From Streptomyces adustus (GTDB lineage Bacteria; Actinomycetota; Actinomycetes; Streptomycetales; Streptomycetaceae): a stretch of DNA of 64,000 nucleotides. The position numbers were made by a program, and so were the translations under genes. This document shows, piece by piece, positions 43,593 to 53,116 of this stretch (within the stretch, counting starts at the first letter, position 1; each line of letters opens with the position of its first letter). The stretch lies in NCBI RefSeq assembly GCF_009377175.1, contig NZ_VJZD01000003.1, positions 53,420 to 117,419 on the forward strand, written 5' to 3'. Below the pieces are notes generated by a model that worked only from the letters and a program-made list of their open reading frames with translations, searched no databases and was not told where the DNA came from.

Positions 43593-44192
43593 TCAGGAGG
43601 CGGTGACGCCGAGCAGGGCTCGGCAGTTGTCCCACAGGGGGCTCAGGTGCCGGGTGCTGTTGTAGAGCTTGGCGAACATCACCTGGCCCTCGATCTGGGC
43701 CACCACCGCGCGCGCCGCTTCCCGGGTGTCGCCGACGGTGACCTCGCCGCTGTCGCGGGCCTCGGCGACGACCGCCTCGACCATGTCGACCTGCGCGTCG
43801 AAGATTTCCTGGAGCCGTCCGCGCACGGGCTCGGTCTGGTTGCTCAGCTCCAGGGTGAGGTTCCCGAACAGGCAGCCCGACACCGTGCCGCAGTCGTCCT
43901 GGACGGCGCGCTGGCCGGCCTCGGTCTGTTCGAGGAGCCCGCGCAGCCGCTGCAAGGGGGCCGCGTCACCGCCCAACGCACCTTCCCAGTCGCGCCGTTG
44001 GACCGCCCAGTGCTCGTCGACGACGGCAAGCGCGAGGGCCTCCTTGGACTCGAAGAAGTAGTAGAAGCTGCCCTTCGGTACCCCGGCGGCCTTGCAGATC
44101 TCGGCCACGCCCAGCGCCGAGTAGCCGCGCCCCTCGATGAGCGAGCGTGCGGCACCGAGAATCTTCTGCCTGGCGTCACTGGTACGTCCCAC
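43593..44192 (-). CDS. TetR/AcrR-family transcriptional regulator
   Basis: 199 residues. HTH in the N-terminus: ARQKILGAARSLIEGRGYSALGVAEICKAAGVPKGSFYYFFESKEALALAVVDEHW. The C-terminal ligand domain contains SGCLFGNLTLELSNQTEPVRGRLQEIF and ARAVVAQIEGQVMFAKLYNS, the pattern of the LmrA/YxaF-like group. These usually repress a neighbouring oxidoreductase or transporter gene until a small ligand binds. Related palindromes occur at its own promoter and at the SDR gene. Confidence 0.9.
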   Translation of the reverse strand: MGRTSDARQKILGAARSLIEGRGYSALGVAEICKAAGVPKGSFYYFFESKEALALAVVDEHWAVQRRDWEGALGGDAAPLQRLRGLLEQTEAGQRAVQDDCGTVSGCLFGNLTLELSNQTEPVRGRLQEIFDAQVDMVEAVVAEARDSGEVTVGDTREAARAVVAQIEGQVMFAKLYNSTRHLSPLWDNCRALLGVTAS

Positions 44193-44211
44193 GCGGCAAG
44201 TGTACGAAAGT

Positions 44212-44230
44212 ACTAGACCGGTCGGCTAGT
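44212..44230. promoter_or_regulatory. imperfect palindrome at TetR promoter
   Basis: ACTAGACCGGTCGGCTAGT starts 20 bp upstream of the TetR start codon. It shares the ACCGGTCG core and a [A/G]CTA end with the site at the SDR promoter (40269-40286). Autoregulation is likely. Confidence 0.55.
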
Positions 44231-44761
44231 GAGCTGGCCGCCTCCCTCGTCACAGTGGCGGGAGCCGCCGGCCTCCCGGCATTCCAGGCGCGCTCAGCCG
44301 GCCATTTACGCACAACGCCGCCGTCGACGTCGGTCTCCTGGGTCGTCGGCAAGTGGCCGGGTTTGTATCCACGCTCCCGCGGCCGGTTGAGGATCTTGAG
44401 ACCGTTGTAGGCCGGCCGGTGCCTGTCGGTGACAGTCTCCTACGGGGGCGTCGGCGCCGAGGACTTTGCGGGCAGGCTCCCGCGACGCCTGCCGGTCCTC
44501 CTTCATCGGCCGCCTCCCTGCATCCGTTGCCTTGTAGACCCGCCTCGTGCGCCCGTCGGCCATGGGCTGCTCGGAGCTGAGCGGCCCGTCGGTCTTCACC
44601 CGGCGCGGCGTCGGAAACGGCGTGGCCGGGCTGCGCACACGGTGTAACCGCCACGGCGCGCTTCGACAGTCCGGCGTCGGTCGCCCCCTAGGGTGTCCGA
44701 CGCCGGACATGGGGGACTAAAACGCCTATGACGGGGCGAAACGACTCGGAGGCAGGAGCCG
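44231..44761. other. intergenic, no gene seen
   Basis: About 530 bp between the TetR gene and the membrane-protein gene. Frames are Arg/Pro-rich with no domain. Near the end lies AGGAGGC-type sequence that serves the next gene. Confidence 0.35.
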
Positions 44762-46621
44762 ATGACCACCGTTGAACGACAGCCGGACCACACCTGCGTG
44801 GTGACCGCCGAACCCGCCACCACCGCGGGGCAACGACCACCGGGCCGGCTCCGACGCATCGCCGGGCCGATCACCCGTGCCGTCCGGCCCTTCGACATCG
44901 CCGTCGTCGCGTTCTTCCTCCTCGCCGCCCAACTCCTCTACGTGAACCTGTGGGCCGACCTGGCTCACCAGTACCTGACCGACTCGGGAGGCGACCAGAA
45001 CCAGGCCGAGTGGTTCATCGCGATCGCCGCCGAGAACGTCGCGCACCTCCACAACCCGTTCTTCACCACCGTCCAGGGGTTCCCCGATGGGGTGAACCTG
45101 ATGGCCAACACCGTCATGCTCGGCCTGACCGTGCCGCTCACACCGATCACGCTGGCCTTCGGGCCGACCATGACCTACGCGCTCTTGCTGACTTACGGCC
45201 TCGCGGCGACGGGCATCGCGTGGTACTGGGTGCTGCGTCGGTGGTCGGTGCGCAGCCGTCCCGCGGCCGCGATCGGCGCGGCAGTCGCCGCCTTCGCCCC
45301 GCCGGTGATCAGTCACGGCAACGCCCACCTCAACTTCACGGCGCTCTTCATGATCCCGCTGATTGTCGACCGGGTGCTCTGCCTGTGCCGGGGTGACCGG
45401 GTCGTAAGGGACGGAGTGCTGCTCGGCCTGTTCACCGTCTACCAGATCTTCATCGGCGAGGAGGTGCTGCTGATGGCCGCGGTGGGAATGCTGCTGTTCG
45501 CCATCGCGTACGCCCTCGCGGACCGCGGTCGTGTGCGGGATGCCGTGAAGTCCCTCGGAAAGGGTCTGCCGATCGCGCTCGCCGTGGCCCTGCCGCTGGT
45601 CGCAGGACCCTTGTACTTCCAGTTCTTCGGACCGGGCAGTTACACGGACGTGCCGCACGGCCCCGTCGTCAACAGCCCGCTCTCCTTCCTTCAGTTCTCC
45701 GGACGAGCGCTGGCCGGCGACCAGGCGATCGCGGACCGGTTCGCCGTGAACCGCCTCGAACAGAACGCCTTCTACGGCTGGCCGCTCGCCGCGCTCGCCC
45801 TCGCGATCGCCGTCCGCCTGTGGCGGCGGCCGCTGGTCAAGGCACTGGTGTGCACCGCGATCGGTGGGGCGGTGCTCTCCATGGGGTCACGCATCGAGAT
45901 CCCCGGCACCGGCGTCGTCGTCTCTGGACCGTGGCGGCTGGTCGCCGACCTGCCCCTGTTCGGTTCGGTCATCGAGAGCCGGTTCGGCATGGTCTGTGCA
46001 CCCGTGCTGGGCGTGCTCGTGGCGCTGGCGGTGGACCGCCTCGCGGCCACGTCCGATCTCCGGCTGAAGATGTGGGGGCTCGCCGCCGTCGCCGCGGCTC
46101 TGCTGCCGATCGTGCCCACCTCGTACGCCACGAACGTCCGGCCGCCCGTGCCCGACTTCATCGCCCACGGGACATGGCGCCAGTACGTCGACGAGGGCCA
46201 GACACTCGTCCCCGTACCGCTCGCTCACGCGTACACCACCGAGTCGCAGCACTGGCAGTCCGCGACCCGCATGGCCTTCACCATGCCGGGCGGTTACTTC
46301 ATGGCGCCCAACGGCCCCGAACACACCGGTGGTTACAACCCGGATCCCCGCCCCACCTACCGGCTGCTCGGGACCGTGTACACGAGTGGGAGAGTCCCGG
46401 TGATCGGCCCGCAGCAGAAGGCCGAAGCCGAGGAGGACCTGACGTACTGGAAGGCGGGGGTCGTCGTGCTCGCGCCCGGGTTCAACGCTCCGCCGCTCTA
46501 CGAGACCCTGAAACAGCTCCTGGGCCGGGACGGCACGCAGGTCGGCGGAGTCTGGGTGTGGGACGTGAACTACGGCACGTCCGCCGCTCGGACCAAGGAA
46601 GGCGAACGGCTCACCGCCTGA
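44762..46621 (+). CDS. polytopic membrane protein, GT-C glycosyltransferase-like
   Basis: 619 residues; ATG with GGAGGCAGGAG upstream. An N-terminal cytoplasmic tail of about 40 residues is followed by about 10-11 hydrophobic helices, and then an extracytoplasmic C-terminal domain of about 130 residues (after VAAALLPIVPTSYATNVRPPVPDFI). The first extracellular loop holds SGGDQNQAEWFIAIAAENVAHLHNPFFTTVQGFPDGVNLMANTVM. The acidic D/E residues and NP-FF-P-G motif match loops of GT-C/DUF6541-type glycosyltransferases that use lipid-linked sugars. Likely role in cell-wall or exopolysaccharide glycosylation. No partner genes nearby. Confidence 0.75.
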   Translation: MTTVERQPDHTCVVTAEPATTAGQRPPGRLRRIAGPITRAVRPFDIAVVAFFLLAAQLLYVNLWADLAHQYLTDSGGDQNQAEWFIAIAAENVAHLHNPFFTTVQGFPDGVNLMANTVMLGLTVPLTPITLAFGPTMTYALLLTYGLAATGIAWYWVLRRWSVRSRPAAAIGAAVAAFAPPVISHGNAHLNFTALFMIPLIVDRVLCLCRGDRVVRDGVLLGLFTVYQIFIGEEVLLMAAVGMLLFAIAYALADRGRVRDAVKSLGKGLPIALAVALPLVAGPLYFQFFGPGSYTDVPHGPVVNSPLSFLQFSGRALAGDQAIADRFAVNRLEQNAFYGWPLAALALAIAVRLWRRPLVKALVCTAIGGAVLSMGSRIEIPGTGVVVSGPWRLVADLPLFGSVIESRFGMVCAPVLGVLVALAVDRLAATSDLRLKMWGLAAVAAALLPIVPTSYATNVRPPVPDFIAHGTWRQYVDEGQTLVPVPLAHAYTTESQHWQSATRMAFTMPGGYFMAPNGPEHTGGYNPDPRPTYRLLGTVYTSGRVPVIGPQQKAEAEEDLTYWKAGVVVLAPGFNAPPLYETLKQLLGRDGTQVGGVWVWDVNYGTSAARTKEGERLTA

Positions 46622-46652
46622 ACGGCTCGGTACCGCCTGAACGGCTCGGTGC
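46615..46652. repeat. 19-bp tandem duplication across the stop codon
   Basis: CGCCTGAACGGCTCGGTAC is followed directly by a copy differing at one base. The TGA stop of the membrane-protein gene lies inside the first copy. Confidence 0.8.
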
Positions 46653-46734
46653 CGCCTGCAAAGTGCCCGGCTCCGGTCGAATGCCGCACCCGCGCCGGGA
46701 ACAGTCGGGGGCGTGCCTCGGCGTGCGAGCGCGC

Positions 46735-46870
46735 TGCACGTGCGGGTGCGGTACTGCCTACTTCGAACTCGACACCAGCGAGGTGGAGCCCGCGCCCGTC
46801 GGTCCCGGCATCCTCGTGGCGCCCGAAGCACAGAGGGTCATCGAGACCGGCGAGTACGGACGGTGCTCTG
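46735..46870 (+). pseudogene. fragment of a hypothetical gene
   Basis: A plus-strand frame reads CTCGCGTAYFELDTSEVEPAPVGPGILVAPEAQRVIETGEYG, which looks like the middle of a small Streptomyces hypothetical. It has no start or end of its own and breaks where IS-like sequence begins. Confidence 0.35.
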
Positions 46871-47037
46871 CACTGGTGTGCTGGCGTGGATGCGCTGGGA
46901 GTGATCTGCTTGGCGGTCAGCAGAGAGCACATCGCGTCGGCTTCCCTGCCTCGCAGGTGGGCCGACGAGCGGGCCAGGTCGGCGTGGTAGGCGGCCTGCC
47001 GCTGTCCCGAAGGGCGATGGCCGGCATCGACCACAGA

Positions 47038-47250
47038 TCTGGACGAACAACCCGCGGGAGCGGCTGAACAGCGAGATTCGGCCTCGCACCGACGTGGTCG
47101 GCATTTCCCCCGACCGCACCGCCCTGATCCGCCTCGTCGGAGCGGTCCTGGCCGAGCAGAACGACGAGTGGACCGTGGCCCGCCGCTGCGTGGGGCTTGG
47201 CCTGCTCGCGGAGGCCGTCCTCCACCCGATCGAGGCGGAGACCGACGCCG
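47038..47250 (+). mobile_element. IS256-family transposase C-terminal fragment
   Basis: Plus-strand frame: NNPRERLNSEIRPRTDVVGISPDRTALIRLVGAVLAEQNDEWTVARRCVGLGLLAE. This matches the end of IS256 (Mutator-type) transposases. The rest of the enzyme is missing. Confidence 0.75.
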
Positions 47251-47867
47251 CCACCCTGCTCACCGAACTGACCGTACAGCCTCAGAACGAGATCACCGCG
47301 TTGCCGCCAGTACCCCACTTCAGAGGACGTGACCGGCTTCCATCTTGATCAGGGCTGAGCGGCGGCGGCTCGGCGGTGGGGGATGGCGCCCGGCGTCGAG
47401 AGTGATTCGACGGCGGACCTCTTGTGGTCGGCGGAGTGCGAAAGCAGCAAAAAGACCATATTCCATGACGTCGGTCACAGGGTTCCGCGAAAGAACTGGC
47501 GCGCTTAGTAGATGCGGCACAGCGAAGATCTGCGCCTTTGTCTAGATATGTCCGAATGTGAATAACGCTGAGCATCTCGGAATTCCGCCCGCTGTGCCGC
47601 GCGCCCATCGCCCGGCGGCGTAAGGCTTCTGACGCTGCGACAGCTCCTCCTCCTGCCGGCATGTGCGGACCGGAGGCCCGTGCACCGCCCTGGCGAGGCC
47701 TTGGAGCCTACGAAGCGTCGTAGTGGTGGGGACCCATTGCGCGTCCTGTCGAGCCGTCCTAAGAATGTCGACCCACAGGACGTCGCTGCAGTTCGGAACC
47801 GGTATTCACGCCGAGTCGACCGCGCGCTGTGGTGCTCGGCGTCACCGAGTCAGTAGGAGCCCCCCAC
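47251..47867. other. intergenic leader of the snapalysin gene
   Basis: About 600 bp, with a patch of lower G+C around 47430-47560. No convincing gene. It probably holds the promoter for snapalysin. Confidence 0.35.
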
Positions 47868-48632
47868 ATGAATTCATTCCGCATGTCCCCGCGACTCCTC
47901 GCCCTCGCTCTCGGCCTGGGTCTCGCCTCCAGCGCGCTGGGGGCCGCGGTGCCGGCGAGCGCCCAGCCGGCCGCTCCTGCGTCCGCTTCCGCTGACACCT
48001 TCGCGGCGGGGTACGAGGGGTCGGCGCAGGAGGCTGCGAACAACAAGGCGTTCTTCGAGGCCGTGCTCAAGTCGGCCGCCGCGAAGGACGCCACCCAGCC
48101 CAGCGGGCAGGCGGTGACCCTTCACTACGACACCTCCCACGCGCCGAGCTTCCGTTCGCAGATATCGAGCGCGGCCGCGATCTGGAACAGCTCCGAGTCC
48201 AACGTCAAGCTCGAAGAGGCTTCGAGCGGGGCTGACTTCTCCTACTACGAGGGCAACGACCCGCGCGGGTCCCACGCCTCTACCGACGGGCACGGAAAAG
48301 GCCAGATCTTCCTCGACTACACCCAGACCCAGCAGAACGACTCGATCCGCGTCGTCACCCACGAGACCGGACACGTGCTGGGCCTGCCGGACGACTACAG
48401 TGGGCCGTGCAGTGAGCTGATGTCGGGTGGCGGCCCCGGCCCGTCCTGCACCAACCGCTACCCCGATGCCACTGAGCGCGCGCGTGTCGACGCGCTGTGG
48501 GCCAGCGGAGGCTCGCAGGCCTCGGGCACGGTGACTCAGCCCGCCGGCGGCCCGAGCGCTGCACCGTCGGCAGGGACCGTGACGCCGAACCACGGTCCGT
48601 GGCGTCCGCACCGCCACACGCCCTGGAACTGA
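47868..48632 (+). CDS. snpA: snapalysin-type extracellular zinc metalloprotease (M7)
   Basis: 254 residues. I choose the ATG at 47868 (AGGAG upstream) over an in-frame GTG at 47829. A Sec signal peptide ([27 protein letters not shown]) is followed by a propeptide-like stretch. The catalytic domain follows: [35 protein letters not shown] and the zinc-binding [25 protein letters not shown], that is HExxHxxGxxD with the M7-typical Asp as third ligand. Two Cys can form the family disulfide. The LysR regulator often next to snpA is absent here. Gene symbol by family, not orthology. Confidence 0.88.
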   Translation: MNSFRMSPRLLALALGLGLASSALGAAVPASAQPAAPASASADTFAAGYEGSAQEAANNKAFFEAVLKSAAAKDATQPSGQAVTLHYDTSHAPSFRSQISSAAAIWNSSESNVKLEEASSGADFSYYEGNDPRGSHASTDGHGKGQIFLDYTQTQQNDSIRVVTHETGHVLGLPDDYSGPCSELMSGGGPGPSCTNRYPDATERARVDALWASGGSQASGTVTQPAGGPSAAPSAGTVTPNHGPWRPHRHTPWN

Positions 48633-49541
48633 TCGCGTTCCAGTGGGAAACAGCTCGCTGACGAGGGTGGTTTCCCTCACATGCCCAGGACGGTCGTCCG
48701 AGCATTCTCGCGGGACGGCGACACGCGCTGATGCTCATATGGCCGTCCTGGCACGGTGGAGTCGGGGAAGCCGACGGCCCACTGGGTGGTGACCTGCCGC
48801 GGACGACGTCACTTTTGCGGCCTCAACTGGAAGCAGCGATTGCCGGCGCAGAGAAGCGGATCCGACGCATGCGTCGCCTGCGGCTCCGGAAGCGACTGCG
48901 TCCGCGGCTGGGAGGTCATGTCGTCTGCCGAGGTGTGCTGGCTGAAGAGCGCGAAGCAGGCGTACTGGCGAAGCGGCACTCCGTGGAGGTTAGCGGCGCG
49001 GGAGACGGGCCGCCCGTGATTATGCGTGCCCAACAGTGGGGCGGCCTCGGTGACCGGAGGCGTGAGTTCGTATCACCGTCACTCAGGTGATCAGTGGTTA
49101 CGCGGCGATCGTCTCCCTGGACGCGCTCGGGCTGTCGATCACCGCCTTCGTGCGGATGACGCTTCTCGCCCATACCTCGCAGGTCGTCGACGCCGTCGAA
49201 GACAGGCTCCGCTCGATCCGATCTGCCAGGTTCCCGCCGACGTCATCCGGCAGGCTGCCCGTCCGATCGGTAGTGGTCAGCGCCTTGTGTCGACCTTCTT
49301 GCAGCACGGGCCTGACTGCACGCCGCGCATTCCGGCTGCGCACCCTCTCGCGGCAGGAGCGAGCAGGCCGCTGCCGCCCAGCGAGGAGAGCCTCACTTCT
49401 GAGTCGTAGGGCACTTTGCCGGGATCGGGCATCGCTTCGCAGCGCGCCATCGAATGAGTGGTTGGTGCCGCTCGTGGAGTCCGGGATGAGGCGTTCTGGC
49501 CGGTGGCAGGCACACCATGGTTGCAGGACGAGGAGGCGGTC
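48633..49541. other. gene-free stretch with possible terminator
   Basis: About 900 bp. A weak hairpin (GTGGGAAAC with GTTTCCC-T-CAC, 48643-48680) follows the snapalysin stop. Frames on both strands are short and without domains. Confidence 0.35.
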
Positions 49542-50822
49542 ATGCCGGTGTGGCGCTTGCGGGATTTCCATGATGACGACCTGGACCAGGCGATCCAATT
49601 GTGGGACCAGGGCCGGCAGGCCGACCTGTCACTGGCCGTGTTCCCGGTCTCCGAGGTCGTGGCAGCGGCCCGTGCGGGCCAGCCCGCCGTGGTCGCGGTG
49701 GTGGAGGGAGAGCTGATCGGGATGGCCGTGGCCCGCGCTGAGGGCGAGCGCGGCTGGATCTTGATCACGGCCCTGTCCGGTGCGTGGCGAAACCGCGGAC
49801 TGGGCAGTGCGCTGATCGCCCAGGTCGAGCAGCGGCTGCGCGAGCGCAGAGTGCGCCGGATCAGCGCGATCCTCACCCCCGGTTCGGCCGGGACCACTGC
49901 ATTGGAGAACTCCGGCTACCGCCGCCTGGACGGTCAGGTCTACTACGAGAAGCTGGAGCACGCCGGGGCGCAGGACGCGGGACTGCTGGCCCAGCTCGGA
50001 GGTCGGGTCCTGCCGCGCGGCCTGTGGGAGCAGCTGGCGGGCATGTTCGAGGCCAAGGACACCATCGACAAGCGCATCGTTCTGCCGCTCGCCGAGCCGG
50101 AGGTCGCCGAGCGTTACGGGGTCCGTCCCCCGAAGGCCGTCATCCTGTTCGGGCCGCCCGGCACCGGCAAGACCACCTTCGCCAAGGCGATCGCCTCCCG
50201 CCTGGGCTGGCCGTTCGTGGAACTCTTCCCCTCACGTCTGGCCGCCGACTCCGACGGAGCCCTGGCCGCCTCGCTGCGCGACGTGTTCGCGGACCTGGCC
50301 GAACTGAACAGCGTCCTGTTGTTCATCGACGAGGTCGAGGAGATCGCAGCCGCCCGCTCCGGCCACGCCGTCGACCCCGGACACGGCGTCACCAACGAGC
50401 TCCTCAAACTCATCCCGGCGTTCCGCGACCACGACGACCGACTGCTCGTCTGCGCCACCAACTCCCTGCGCAGTCTGGACCCGGCATTCCTGCGCCCCGG
50501 CAGGTTCGACTACATCATCCCGGTAGGCCCGCCCGATGCCGCGGCACGCGAGGCGATCTGGCGCCGCTACCTCGGCCCCACCGCCCCGCTGATCGGGATC
50601 GACCAACTGGTCACCGCCAGCGAGATGTTCACTCCCGCCGACATCGAATACGCCGCGCGCAAGGGCGCCCAACACGCCTTCGAACACGAGATCAGCCACC
50701 GAACCGGGACCCCGGCCGCCACCGACGACTTCCTCGCGGCGATCGCCGACACGCGTCCCACCGTCACCGAGCAGGCCCTGGACGACTTCCACGAGGACAT
50801 CGAGCACCACACTCGGACCTGA
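49542..50822 (+). CDS. GNAT acetyltransferase fused to an AAA+ ATPase
   Basis: 426 residues from the ATG at 49542 (GAGGAGG 5 nt upstream). Residues 3-145 are a GNAT domain: WRLRDFHDDDLDQAIQLWDQG, ALSGAWRNRGLGSALIAQVEQRLRE (acetyl-CoA loop RNRGLGSA), ALENSGYRRLDGQVYYEK. After a short linker comes a classical AAA module: Walker A GPPGTGKT at 204-211, Walker B LLFIDE with D263/E264, sensor-1 CATN, and RPGRFDYIIPVGPPDAAAREAIWRRYLG. It closest resembles the FtsH/p97-type clade without a protease. The fusion suggests ATP-driven remodelling linked to acetylation of a target. I believe similar fusions are annotated in other actinomycetes. Confidence 0.88.
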   Translation: MPVWRLRDFHDDDLDQAIQLWDQGRQADLSLAVFPVSEVVAAARAGQPAVVAVVEGELIGMAVARAEGERGWILITALSGAWRNRGLGSALIAQVEQRLRERRVRRISAILTPGSAGTTALENSGYRRLDGQVYYEKLEHAGAQDAGLLAQLGGRVLPRGLWEQLAGMFEAKDTIDKRIVLPLAEPEVAERYGVRPPKAVILFGPPGTGKTTFAKAIASRLGWPFVELFPSRLAADSDGALAASLRDVFADLAELNSVLLFIDEVEEIAAARSGHAVDPGHGVTNELLKLIPAFRDHDDRLLVCATNSLRSLDPAFLRPGRFDYIIPVGPPDAAAREAIWRRYLGPTAPLIGIDQLVTASEMFTPADIEYAARKGAQHAFEHEISHRTGTPAATDDFLAAIADTRPTVTEQALDDFHEDIEHHTRT

Positions 50823-50973
50823 CGCCCACCCGACCTCGTCGCCGTCCCCTCTCCGCGTCGGCGGTGGCCATCGGCCGGCGCTGGGCCGGCCCCGCCGCGC
50901 GGACAGCAGCCGTGGCCTCGGCATCCGCTCCTGTGTCATCTGCGATGTCAGTGGTAGCTGTGATGCTGGCGGC

Positions 50974-51372
50974 ATGATCCCTTGGAGCCTGCTCGATCTC
51001 GACAGAGCCCTGCGTGCCAGTTGGGCCGCCGACACATGCTCGCCCGATGACCAGGCCGACTGGCAACCCGGCAACCCGGCCTGGGGGCACTGTGACATTA
51101 CGGCCTTGGTCGTCAACGACGTCTTCGGCGGTGATCTCATAGTCGGTGAGGTGTTCCTCGGCGGGACCCAGCGCGGCTTCCACTGGTGGAACCGGCTGCC
51201 CAGCGGTGTTGAACTCGACCTGACGCGGGAGCAGTTCCAGCTCGGGCAGACCGTCGCTGCTGCCCGTGTCGTCGAGCGCCCGCCGGGTCCTCTGCCGCGC
51301 CGCTGGGAGGAGTACCTCCTTCTGCGTGAGCGCGTCATCGAGCACCTCGGTCATCTTCCGGAGCCCGTCTGA
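50974..51372 (+). CDS. YunG-like protein
   Basis: 132 residues: LLDLDRALRASWAADTCSPDDQADWQPGNPAWGHCDITALVVNDVFGGDLIVGEVFLGGTQRGFHWWNRLPSGVELDLTREQF. Cys in GHCDITALVV, then a His-Trp-Trp-Asn and Glu-Leu-Asp-Leu-Thr, resembles a papain-like Cys-His-Asn/Asp arrangement described for the YunG group. Such proteins are small and cytoplasmic with unknown substrate. It follows the GNAT-AAA gene by 150 bp on the same strand. Confidence 0.75.
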   Translation: MIPWSLLDLDRALRASWAADTCSPDDQADWQPGNPAWGHCDITALVVNDVFGGDLIVGEVFLGGTQRGFHWWNRLPSGVELDLTREQFQLGQTVAAARVVERPPGPLPRRWEEYLLLRERVIEHLGHLPEPV

Positions 51373-51385
51373 TGGAGGGCCGGGG

Positions 51386-51542
51386 TCAGCCCGGCTGGCT
51401 CAGCGGGACGACGCCCTGACCGCTGGTGGCCTGGGTCAGCCGCAGCGAGGAGCCTTCCGTCAGGACGATGTGCGCATGGTGCAGGAGCCGGTCGACGGCG
51501 CCCGTGGCCAGCGTCTTCGGCGTGATCGAATCGAATCCTGAG
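51386..51542 (-). mobile_element. IS21 IstB-like C-terminal fragment
   Basis: About 50 residues on the minus strand: GFDSITPKTLATGAVDRLLHHAHIVLTEGSSLRLTQATSGQGVVPLSQPG, the tail of an IstB helper ATPase. It differs from the IstB scrap at 29778-29935, so it comes from another element. Confidence 0.7.
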
Positions 51543-51726
51543 GGATGGAGGTTCGAGGTCGGAGTTACTTCAAGCCGGTAACACGAAAGCAGGGTGGAAA
51601 CTATTGCAGAAGCGCCCGAACATGGAAAATCACGGATAATCTGCCACTTCGTGGGGGCGTGTCGGATGGATCGGCGCCGGTCAGTGACGAGAGGGTGGGA
51701 GGAGATCCTTTTCCCGAGGGAGAGAG

Positions 51727-52506
51727 ATGCCTGAAGTCACCACTGCGTACGCAACCGGAACGCCTTGCTGGGTCGATCTGATGGCCAAGGATCAGCAGGC
51801 CGCGCTGGACTTCTACCGCGACCTGTTGGGCTGGCAGGGGCAGTCGGGCCCTGCGGAGTTCGGCGGGTACGCCGTCTGCGAGCTGAACGGCAAGGCCGCG
51901 GCCGGCATCGGACCGGCGATGGCGCCTGAAGGTATGCCGGAGCCGCCGACGGTGTGGACCAGCTACCTGGCCAGCACCGACGCCCAAGCCACCCAGGACG
52001 CCATCGTCTCGGCGGGAGGCACTCTCCTTGTGCCGGCGACGGACGTCGGCAACCTCGGCCGGATGCTGATCGCAGCCGATCCGCAGGGTGCGGTGTTCGG
52101 TGTCTGGCAGCCCGGCGAGTTCTTTGGCGCCCAGATCGTCAACGAGCCGGGCGCGCTCACCTGGAACGAACTGCACACCAGCGACGTCCCGGCCGCCACC
52201 GCGTTCTACGGCGAAGCATTCGGCATCGAGATCCAGCCGCTGGACGGCGCCGACTCCTACTGGGAACTGCGCGTGGGCGGCCGCGCCGTCGGCGGCGTCA
52301 CCCTGCTCGCCAACGACCCGCCCGGCACCCCTGCGCACTGGCTGACCTACTTCGCGGTCGACGACGTCGACTCCACCGTGGACGCCCTGGTCAAGGCGAA
52401 CGGCACCGTGCTGGCCCCGCCGTTCGACATGATGGCCGGCCGCATGACCGTGGTCGCCGATCCGCAGGGCGCACCGTTCGCCATGATCAAGCCGACCTCC
52501 CTGTGA
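51727..52506 (+). CDS. two-domain VOC family protein
   Basis: 259 residues with two VOC modules. The first is TPCWVDLMAKDQQAALDFYRDLLGWQ ... LIAADPQGAVFGVWQPGE. The second is LTWNELHTSDVPAATAFYGEAFGIEIQPLD ... MTVVADPQGAPFAMIKP. This layout is common in actinobacterial glyoxalase-like proteins (CFP-30B type). Metal ligands are partly replaced, so activity is uncertain. A hairpin terminator follows. Confidence 0.9.
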   Translation: MPEVTTAYATGTPCWVDLMAKDQQAALDFYRDLLGWQGQSGPAEFGGYAVCELNGKAAAGIGPAMAPEGMPEPPTVWTSYLASTDAQATQDAIVSAGGTLLVPATDVGNLGRMLIAADPQGAVFGVWQPGEFFGAQIVNEPGALTWNELHTSDVPAATAFYGEAFGIEIQPLDGADSYWELRVGGRAVGGVTLLANDPPGTPAHWLTYFAVDDVDSTVDALVKANGTVLAPPFDMMAGRMTVVADPQGAPFAMIKPTSL

Positions 52507-52532
52507 GGTGCCGAGCCCGTACATAGGCCCGA

Positions 52533-52561
52533 CCTGCCCGCTCGGATTCCGGGCGGGCAGG
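52533..52561 (+). terminator. hairpin terminator after the VOC gene
   Basis: CCTGCCCGC (52533-52541) pairs exactly with GCGGGCAGG (52553-52561) across 11 nt, 27 bp after the stop. Confidence 0.65.
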
Positions 52562-52938
52562 CGGCTTTGTGCTTTGCGCGAGTGGCCTGGGAAGCCGTTC
52601 TTGCTTCCTGCCCGGCGGCTCAGAGCGCTCCTTCGACCGCCTTCCTCCTCATCGTGCTGGGGCAGCGGGGCCCGTGACCGGCCATGGCGCGTGGACGTGT
52701 GCGCGCCTGGGGCCGCAAGCCCTGGCTCGTCCCCGCTTTCCCACCCTGTTTGCCGCTCCCTGACCAACCGTTCGCCGCCTGGGGCGCCCGTACCCGGCAT
52801 CCGACGCTCGGCAGTGGCACCGTCACCACCCGCTTCGCGCTGCCGCCGGACTCCCCGTCCGGCGGCAGCGCCATGTGCGCGGCCCGGTCGCGGAGGCGGC
52901 CTCAGGGCGAAACATTAGATCTTGCGGGCTTACATTTT

Positions 52939-52969
52939 CATTGTTGCAATGTTCTGTCTAGTTCTTGCG
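52939..52969. promoter_or_regulatory. promoter region of the first GH87 gene with palindrome and shared 15-mer
   Basis: In an A/T-richer patch lies CATTG-TTG-CAATG (52939-52951), a palindrome of LacI-operator style. It is followed directly by TGTCTAGTTCTTGCG (52955-52969). The latter belongs to a four-member motif family (see 61106-61330). Confidence 0.5.
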
Positions 52970-53116
52970 GAGTCTTGTCGAGGAGATTACGGTCCCACTC
53001 GCGTCATCGGCACCCCCTGCCTTCCCCCTGCCTCCGTCTCCCCGTGTGTCACGTCCCTTCTCCATCGGCGGTATCAGCAGGGCATATCCGGCATGTCCTG
53101 ATGAAAGGAGTGGTCA

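Noticed and set aside
48809..49033. Minus-strand 74-codon frame with a plausible-looking middle
   Set aside because: No ribosome site or family; overlapped by equally long frames on the other strand.
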